Source of the DNA: Pogona vitticeps
Lineage: Eukaryota; Chordata; Lepidosauria; Squamata; Agamidae
DNA: 64,000 bases
Direction: 5' to 3'
Assembly (NCBI RefSeq): GCF_051106095.1
Contig: NC_135788.1
Location: 40,457,501 to 40,521,500, forward strand
In this document: piece after piece, positions 58,101 through 64,000 of the stretch
Position numbering within the stretch: position 1 is the stretch's first letter
Layout: every line of letters begins with the position of its first letter
The notes under the pieces: model-generated
What the model was told of the DNA's origin: nothing
The model's database searches: none
What the model saw: the letters and a program-made list of their open reading frames with translations, nothing else
Position numbers and translations under genes: made by a program

Positions 58101-61100
58101 GTATTACAGAGGGGCACAGGCAGCTATTGTTGTATATGATATTACCAATGAGGTAAGTAATGTCTTAGGTGGCTGGTACATTGCTTATTTTTCCTCAATC
58201 TGGTACATTGCTTATTTTTCCTCTAATGTTGGGAGTATTTTTGTCTGTTGTCTGGTTTCATGTTGGCTGCTCAAAGAAATGGACTTGCATACCATTCAGG
58301 GAACTTAATGGCTGAAATACAGTAGTAAGTTGCAATTAGAATAGGCCCATTGTATCAGTGGAACTTACAGCAGAGCTGACTTACCAGATTCCCACTGTCT
58401 CAGCCAACCCACTCTAGTTGTGACTTGCTACTAGATTTTACCAATGTGTCATAAAATGAATGATAGTTCTTTCTCCTCTGCACTCTCCTTTACTCAATTC
58501 TCCTTGTGAATATGATGTTGCACTTTTGCAGATTAGTCAGGTACAGTGGGGTCTCTACTTAAGAACTTAATCCGTATTGGAAGGTGGTTCTCAAGTTGAA
58601 AAGTTCTTATGTTGAATCTGCATTTCCCATAGGAATGCATTGAAAACCATTTAATCCGTATCTGCTTTTTTCCGTCCATAGAAACTACAGTGGAACCTCC
58701 ACTTCAGAACTTAATCCGTTTTGGAATGGTGTTCTTAAGTTGAAACGTTCTTAAGTTGAAGCAAAATTTCCCATAGGAATGGACTGAAAACCAATTAATC
58801 CGTTCTGGCTGTTTTGTTTTTTGGTTTTTTTTTTTGTTATGTAGAGGTGTGTTCGTACATTGAAGCATTAGTTCCCATAGGAACTAATGCAAAGCTGGTT
58901 AATACGTACTCTACCACTAGGGGGAGAATTTTTTTTTTAACCTAAGATGACCTAAGGTTAAAAAAAGAGCAGGAAAGGTTTTTTTTCCTGTTCTTATCTT
59001 GGATTTCTGTTCTCAAGTAGAAGCAAAATTTAGCAAATGGAGCTGTTCTTAAGTTGGATTGTTCTTAAGTAGGGACGTTCTTAAGTAGAGACCCCACTGT
59101 AATATAGTGAGATTGCTATACTTGTCAGTCAGGTATTTGGAAGAACTGTTGCATGTGGTACTTGAAAGTAAAATGGACTGTCTTTAGTGTGCTGATAACT
59201 TTCAGCAGTGGTAAGTATGCTATGGAGGACATCTGAGGTCCATCTATTGGCAGGGGGATGGCCTTATGAATAATGCATTTTATGCAATTGCTAGCTTATC
59301 AGAAAACTGAAAAATCAAAAATGCTTAACAGTTAAACTCTTCCTGTTTCTTTATTTGCAAAGAGATATCTGTTTTTCTTTCTGCATAGAACAGAAGAGCT
59401 ACATCATGGGTCTTGAGTATGTCCTGCAGAGTTCATAATAAATTTCTGGGTTACGGCATATTAAGTCTTCATTTTTAGTTCTAGTGTATGAATAAAGTAT
59501 TGATTTTCTTCTAAATCAGGGAGTTTTTATAATAAGAGAGCTAAATGCTCTCATTTAATAGTAATAATTTTGTGCTGTCAAGTCAATTCTGACTTATGGT
59601 GATCTTTTCAGGGTTTTCTAGGTAGAGAATACACAGAAGTGGTTTACCATTCCTTTTTTCTGGGGGCAGCATGGGACTGTGCAACTTGCCCATGACTGCA
59701 CAGGCTGGCTGCTCTCATTACAAGTGCTATTTTTGAAGATTGCAGTTAGTCCTACAGCAACCTATCTTTAAAATGTTTTGTTTCATAAACAATGTACATT
59801 GGTTGTAACAGTCTGAATGACATGGATAGAGCCATTCATATTGAAGTCCCTGATGATTTGGCAGGTTTATCTACAATATATGGTGGACAGTTTATGGATT
59901 AGATAGAAATGTTTTATTGTCCACGGAAGGCCTCTAATCCAGCAGAGCATTTCTGATGGCACAAGAATGTACTTTAGCCAGTTCTCCTCTGTGATCCTCA
60001 TGCCTTCTGAAGATCAAATTTGAGGGAGCTGTTCAGCAGAACAATTGGTAAAAAGTGCTTTGTTCCCTTTTCACTTCCTGAAGCATCTTGAGCAGAATTC
60101 AAACGTACATCCATTGGTTGCAGCAAACTATTGATCCAACCCACTACTATTATTTTGAGCAAACACTCAGTCTGCCTCATTGTGATATTTTTGTCCTCCT
60201 ACATTATCAAAACAGTATATACCTCTGTTAAGAGAAATACAACTAAGAACATCATCATTTTAGAATTACAGACCTGGAATAGACCCTATGGATCATTGAG
60301 TCCCTGCAAAGGAGGCACACTGGGGAATCAGACTCCCATCCTATGGTTCCGCAGCCAGATACCTGTACCACTGAGATATATAATAGCAAGCTCTGTGACA
60401 GGAAAAACATAGGCTAGTTTTTGCTTAAACATGAAGGATAATCAAACAAGTGTCTCCCACCAGCTCCAATACACATCTCATTGCTGCCTATCCTTGTGCT
60501 GTATGAGGTCAGTTGGAAACTGGAAGTTTGCTGGAGTGGATTGGGAGTGAACTGATAAAATTGCGCTTCGATTGTGAGTTTTGGCAATAAAATGCTATTC
60601 ATAATTAACAGAAGGATTAGATAAAGTCGGCCAGTCATAAGGTTGAAATTAATTGAAACCTAAGGCGTATCTAAATAAGGCCACATTTACTAAACTTTAG
60701 AAATTTAGAGGGAAAGAGTGAAGATGCTTAAGGGATACAGGGAGCAATTCTGGGTAAATGGTTAGGATCATGTGTGCCCAAGTAAAAGTTCCAGTTAGCA
60801 TCCTAGTCACAATATTTTATACCTGTGTTTTTTGAGAAGACATACAGCACTTTATGATAAGACTTGGCTCTAAATATTCATCTGCAATCCTAAACTTCCA
60901 CTGCTATGAAGAGGGTCTTGTTCCAGATAAATAAACTTAAACTTTAATATTTTGTAAATATGGGAAGTTGAGAAGTAGGATGAAGGTGGAAGCCATTTTG
61001 ACAGAGGCTTAAATCCATCTTGATGCTTGCAACAAGATGAGAATTTTCAGTTCTCCCTCCCCATATGTTCCTTTCCAGTGGCACAAATCTGCTGTGTAAA

Positions 61101-63738
61101 ATGTCTCAGCCTTCTAGAACAGTTGTTTGGGGTGTGGGACAGCAAAGCGGCTATGTGTGGAAGGGAGGGGGACTGCAGGAAGGGGATTGTCCTTTTCCCA
61201 TTTGAACCCATGAAAACAGCTTCTGTGAACACATTTACAGCATTAAATGCTGCCAGTAGGTGCCAAGCCGTGCTCTTTATAAAGTCTCGTTAAGGTATTT
61301 AAGTCAGTGACACTGGAAAGAAATAAATGAGCTCTATTTTCTCTGAATGATTGACAGGAATCCTTTGCAAGAGCAAAAAACTGGGTAAAAGAACTCCAGA
61401 GGCAAGCAAGTCCTAACATTGTAATAGCTTTAGCAGGAAATAAAGCTGATCTAGCTAACAAAAGAGCTGTAGATTTTCAGGTAAGTTTTTCTCAGTTTGT
61501 TGAAATATTATTCAGTAATGTAAAATTCATTTAGTCGTGTTATTTTTATAGTAGTCTTGTCAAAAACTGATATTTTATGAGTTCTACTGTGCCTACTGCT
61601 TTTACATACCCTACAAAAAACATGATCAGTGAATGGAAGTAGTTGGGCTACAAGCCATTTTAAGGGTTTATTCTGCCAAACCATCTGTATGTTGCATGTA
61701 GAATGACCAATTCATCCTCTTTGTTGAGCAACACATTGGATGCAAGCATTTTCTGCAGTATCTGCCAATCACTGATTGAAAGTAAGACTGAATTAAAGCC
61801 TTATCACCCATCCTAATCTGGATCATTATTTTAGTGTTGCTTCCCTGAAACTAAGCAGAAAAGTGGAGGACATTGAAAATAAGTTTTAAATAATTTTAAT
61901 ATTAGTAAATGGCAGGCCGTCTCTGGTGATCATTTTGTGTTCCTTGTACTTTATATTCTAAAATTAAACCCCTTAAGTGCTGTCAGATGTTTATGCAGAG
62001 AACATTTTTATGTACTTCTTCAGTGACTATTATTTCTGGAATTCATTTTTATTTCTGAACCTCTGTGAGCAAGTGGCTGCATAATTGTCTTTGGAACTGA
62101 AAATAACTATAGGTGACCGCATATTATTCAGCTTAAGGAGTTTTCTCTTAATGTATTTCAGTGCATCTATCACTGCAAAGTGCACAAAGTGGGTTTGTAT
62201 TGTGAGACTTGAAGCTAGAGTTGCTCTGAATGAAACATGTAGAGAGTAAATATGCTTGAATACAGTGGTGCCTCGCTTGATGAGGATAATCTGTTCCAGC
62301 AAAATCGCTGTAGAACGAAATCCTCGTCAAGCGAAATGGAAAAGCCCATTGAAATGCATTGAAAACCGGTTCAATGCATTCCAATGGGCGAAATACGTCA
62401 GCATCCAGCGAAGATCCTCCATAGGGCGACCATTTTCCGGTGCCTCTTGCGAAAAAGCCTTCCTAAACACATCGGGGAGCCATTTTAAACAGTGGGCGGC
62501 CATTTTGAAACCTGACGATCAGCTGTTTTCTGATCATCCTAAAGCAAAAAATTGGTTCCCAAAGCAGGTTACTGATCATCGTAAAGCTTATTTTCCCTAT
62601 CTAAACATCGTTTTGCGATCACAAAAGCAATCACAAAAAACACATCATTAAGCGATTTCCTCGTCTAACGAGGTAATCGTCAAGCAGGGTACCACTGTAT
62701 TCTAAAGCCACTCTTATGTCTTTTCTAATAAGGTATAGTCATGCATGGGCACATGCAAGTACAGTACATCTTTCTGTAGAGTAATACAAATATTATTTTC
62801 TATGACTATTTAAGATTTCTGACATTGATCTTTCATGTAATGGTCTATGCTTACTGTTCCCAAGATAAAGAATTTTTGTTTTCCTGGATCCTGAAATAAA
62901 TTTTCCTGTCTGCCTCAGTTTTTTTAAATAGCATTTATATTCCCATCTTCAATTCCTATAGTTTCCCCTACCTTTCTTTTCTGGTAGTCCTCTCTATTAC
63001 TCTTCAGACTAGTAAGTAAGCAAGTTTATTTGTGTATAGCTGTAGCCATTACAGAAGAAGTTTGAATAGGATAAAATATCAAATAAAGTATAGAAATCGT
63101 CTAAGAACAACATTATCATGTTTAACAGTTCAATCTTCAGTTAAACATGATCATTATAACTATAGAACTTTCTTCTTAAAACCATAGCTCTAAAAGCAAA
63201 GCTGGCTGCCTTTTCAGAAATGTATGGCACCTTATCCCCCAATAGAAAAATTATCAAATATGCATCAGATCTATCAAATGTGAGACCTAACTCTTGGAAC
63301 AAAGCTACTCTCTGATCTTTATAGGTTGGGCAGTCAAATAAATAGTGGGTTAGATCTTCAGCTGCATTGGTTCCACATGGGCAAACTCTTTCCTCCAAGG
63401 GAATCCGTTGGTAACATCTGCAGACTAGTGGTTTATATATTTTATGTTCATGCAGGTGTGCACAAGACACACTTAAATGCTGAAGGGATGTTGGCTTTTT
63501 AAGAGTGGAGGGAGATCTTAATAAGGTGTAATTGTCAGAATTAATCCTTTCAAACAACGGTTTAGATCTTCAGTTGGCAGTAATAAAGTACTGCATAAGA
63601 CAAAACTGCGTGAGGAAAAATAAATTGGTTTGTTTAACTTACAGGAAGCACAGTCTTATGCGGATGACAACAGTTTGTTGTTTATGGAGACATCAGCTAA
63701 AACATCAATGAATGTAAATGAAATATTCATGGCAATCG
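54873..63738 (+). CDS. RAB5A: RAB5A, small GTPase of early endosomes (partial, residues 1-177)
   Basis: Rab5A recruits effectors such as EEA1 and the PI3-kinase complex to early endosomes and drives their fusion. Coding exons: 54962-55124, 58001-58152, 61358-61480 and 63645-63738; the remaining codons of the roughly 215-residue protein, including the hypervariable tail and prenylated CCxx-type end, lie past the window. Visible motifs: P-loop GESAVGKS (27-34), switch I Thr in QESTIG, WDTAGQ with catalytic Gln79, NKAD at 133-136, and ETSAK near 162-166. The sequence is nearly identical to human RAB5A. Differences include Asn3 for Ser, Ala14 for Thr and Ala before GNKAD, the last as in RAB5C. 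Retention of 'NKRAVDFQ' and the [13 protein letters not shown] start identify the A paralogue, as does synteny with EFHB. Confidence 0.98.
56787..56865. mobile_element. hAT MITE end
   Basis: 'cagtggttcccaaccttgag' and 'tcccagaagccttcaccac' are the 5' half of the same MITE family as 7209-7343. The right half is not recognisable; it may be cut by the adjacent LINE. Confidence 0.5.
56870..57305 (-). mobile_element. L2-like LINE fragment
   Basis: Minus strand: [44 protein letters not shown] and, after a frame change, [20 protein letters not shown] and [11 protein letters not shown]. These are signatures of the L2-type reverse transcriptase C-terminal region. Confidence 0.85.
58001..58152 (+). 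CDS. RAB5A: RAB5A exon 3, switch II
   Basis: 152 bases between a pyrimidine-rich tttctttag acceptor and gag|gtaagt donor; phase 1 to 0. Encodes [37 protein letters not shown] and VVYDITNE, i.e. switch II and the following strand. Confidence 0.97.
58325..58440. repeat. Partial copy of the 44047 foldback family
   Basis: 'agtaagttgcaattagaata', 'cagtggaacttacagcag' and 'gttgtgacttgctac' match the right arm of the palindrome at 44047-44295. Lies just after RAB5A exon 3. Confidence 0.55.
58544..59099. mobile_element. Composite pogo-like MITE, CAGTGGGGTCTCTAC family, copy 2
   Basis: TA-flanked, 556 bases, in RAB5A intron 3. Colinear with copy 1 (48283-48821), including the internal terminus (cagtggaacctccacttc at 58688) and the hairpins. 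The differences I can see are a few substitutions and a T-rich length change near 58813-58835. Confidence 0.9.
59555..59705 (-). repeat. tRNA-derived SINE, second family (tail and body)
   Basis: 'ttgtgctgtcaagtcaattc', 'gacttatggtgatcttttca' and 'gtggtttaccattcc' match the LINE-like tail and body of the SINE at 32870-33062, in the same orientation. Confidence 0.6.
61358..61480 (+). CDS. RAB5A: RAB5A exon 4, guanine-specificity loop
   Basis: 123 bases, phase 0 at both ends, acceptor attgacag and donor cag|gtaagt. Encodes [20 protein letters not shown] and [15 protein letters not shown]. Confidence 0.97.
62263..62697. mobile_element. pogo/Tigger-like MITE
   Basis: TA-flanked, with ends cagtggtgcctcgcttga and gtcaagcagggtaccactg. 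The interior is in inverse orientation relative to the copies at 13638 and 42652. It lies in RAB5A intron 4. Confidence 0.87.
63005..63590 (-). mobile_element. LINE 3' fragment with C-terminal CCHC-like motif
   Basis: A minus-strand frame of 138 codons (63557-63141) contains [20 protein letters not shown] and [17 protein letters not shown], a Cys/His cluster of the kind found after the reverse transcriptase in several LINE clades, then a short 3' UTR and an (ACTT)n tail at 63005-63025. The frame is open, so the copy may be moderately young. The clade is not assigned. Confidence 0.6.
63645..63738 (+). CDS. RAB5A: RAB5A exon 5, SAK motif
   Basis: 94 bases, acceptor aacttacag and donor atcg|gtaagt, phase 0 to 1. 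Encodes [20 protein letters not shown] and [10 protein letters not shown]. The frame needs a further exon outside the window. Confidence 0.97.
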
Positions 63739-64000
63739 GTAAGTAAGCCCTTAGCAGAAAATACATTTTAAAAGTAGGTTTGTATGCTGCTCATTCAAAG
63801 GCATGATACCAAAATTATATGGATACAGTGGTAAGGGAGGGGAAGGTTTGTGCTTGTCCAATAAGCTTTTTCTTGTCTTGATTTTCTGTGCTAAAACATG
63901 ACTTTTATTTTAGAAGAAAAGAGAATCAAGTGTGTTGAGCAACTTTCTGTCATGTACAAACTGATCAACTCATTATAAAATGTTGGGATAAAAGAAGAAC

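Noticed and set aside
54962-63738. RAB5A as a retrocopy or as RAB5C
   Set aside because: Intron positions and phases are intact, and the N-terminus and NKRAVDF match RAB5A. The neighbouring EFHB gene supports orthology.
1-64000. CRISPR arrays, bacterial operons, tRNA or rRNA genes
   Set aside because: No regularly spaced direct repeats or bacterial gene structure; tRNA-like segments are the heads of SINEs, with diverged boxes and LINE-type tails.

Overview
The window is vertebrate nuclear DNA, most likely from a squamate reptile and plausibly an iguanian or agamid-like lizard. It carries two large intron-rich genes in a bed of transposable elements typical of squamates: Bov-B (RTE) LINEs, tRNA-derived SINEs whose tails resemble Bov-B (Sauria/ACA-type), L2/CR1-like LINE 3' ends, hAT elements with 8-bp target duplications and many pogo/Tigger-like MITEs flanked by TA. 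Species identity is an inference.

Layout: 1-4.5 kb is intergenic DNA with a Bov-B 3' fragment. From 4.5 to 29.2 kb on the minus strand lies EFHB (CFAP21), an EF-hand ciliary microtubule protein. I could assemble 13 coding exons by hand; they sum to exactly 1800 bases (599 codons plus stop), with every splice phase consistent. Its CpG-rich promoter is at about 28.9-29.5 kb and has a full match to the RFX-type X-box. From 29.6 to 39.4 kb is the intergenic spacer, with hAT elements, MITEs and a remarkable 1.1-kb element made of four alternating inverted copies. At 39.4-40.2 kb is the CpG island and non-coding first exon of RAB5A, which runs on the plus strand to the window end. Coding exons for residues 1-177 are present; the final coding exon lies beyond the edge. 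RAB5A intron 1 (15 kb) contains a 4.4-kb hAT element that encloses an internally deleted L1, which in turn is split by a MITE.

The head-to-head EFHB/RAB5A order is the same as in mammals (conserved synteny). EFHB acts in the lumen of motile ciliary doublet microtubules, and RAB5A is the master GTPase of early endosomes. Nothing in the sequence links their functions apart from neighbouring divergent promoters.

I found no intact autonomous transposon, no CRISPR, no tRNA or rRNA gene and no clear new gene system. The most noteworthy items are the X-box at EFHB, a GC-AG intron in EFHB, the four-arm palindromic element, the three-level nested insertion in RAB5A intron 1, a pair of nearly identical composite MITEs in RAB5A introns, and an unidentified protein-like 81-87 codon ORF antisense in an EFHB intron.
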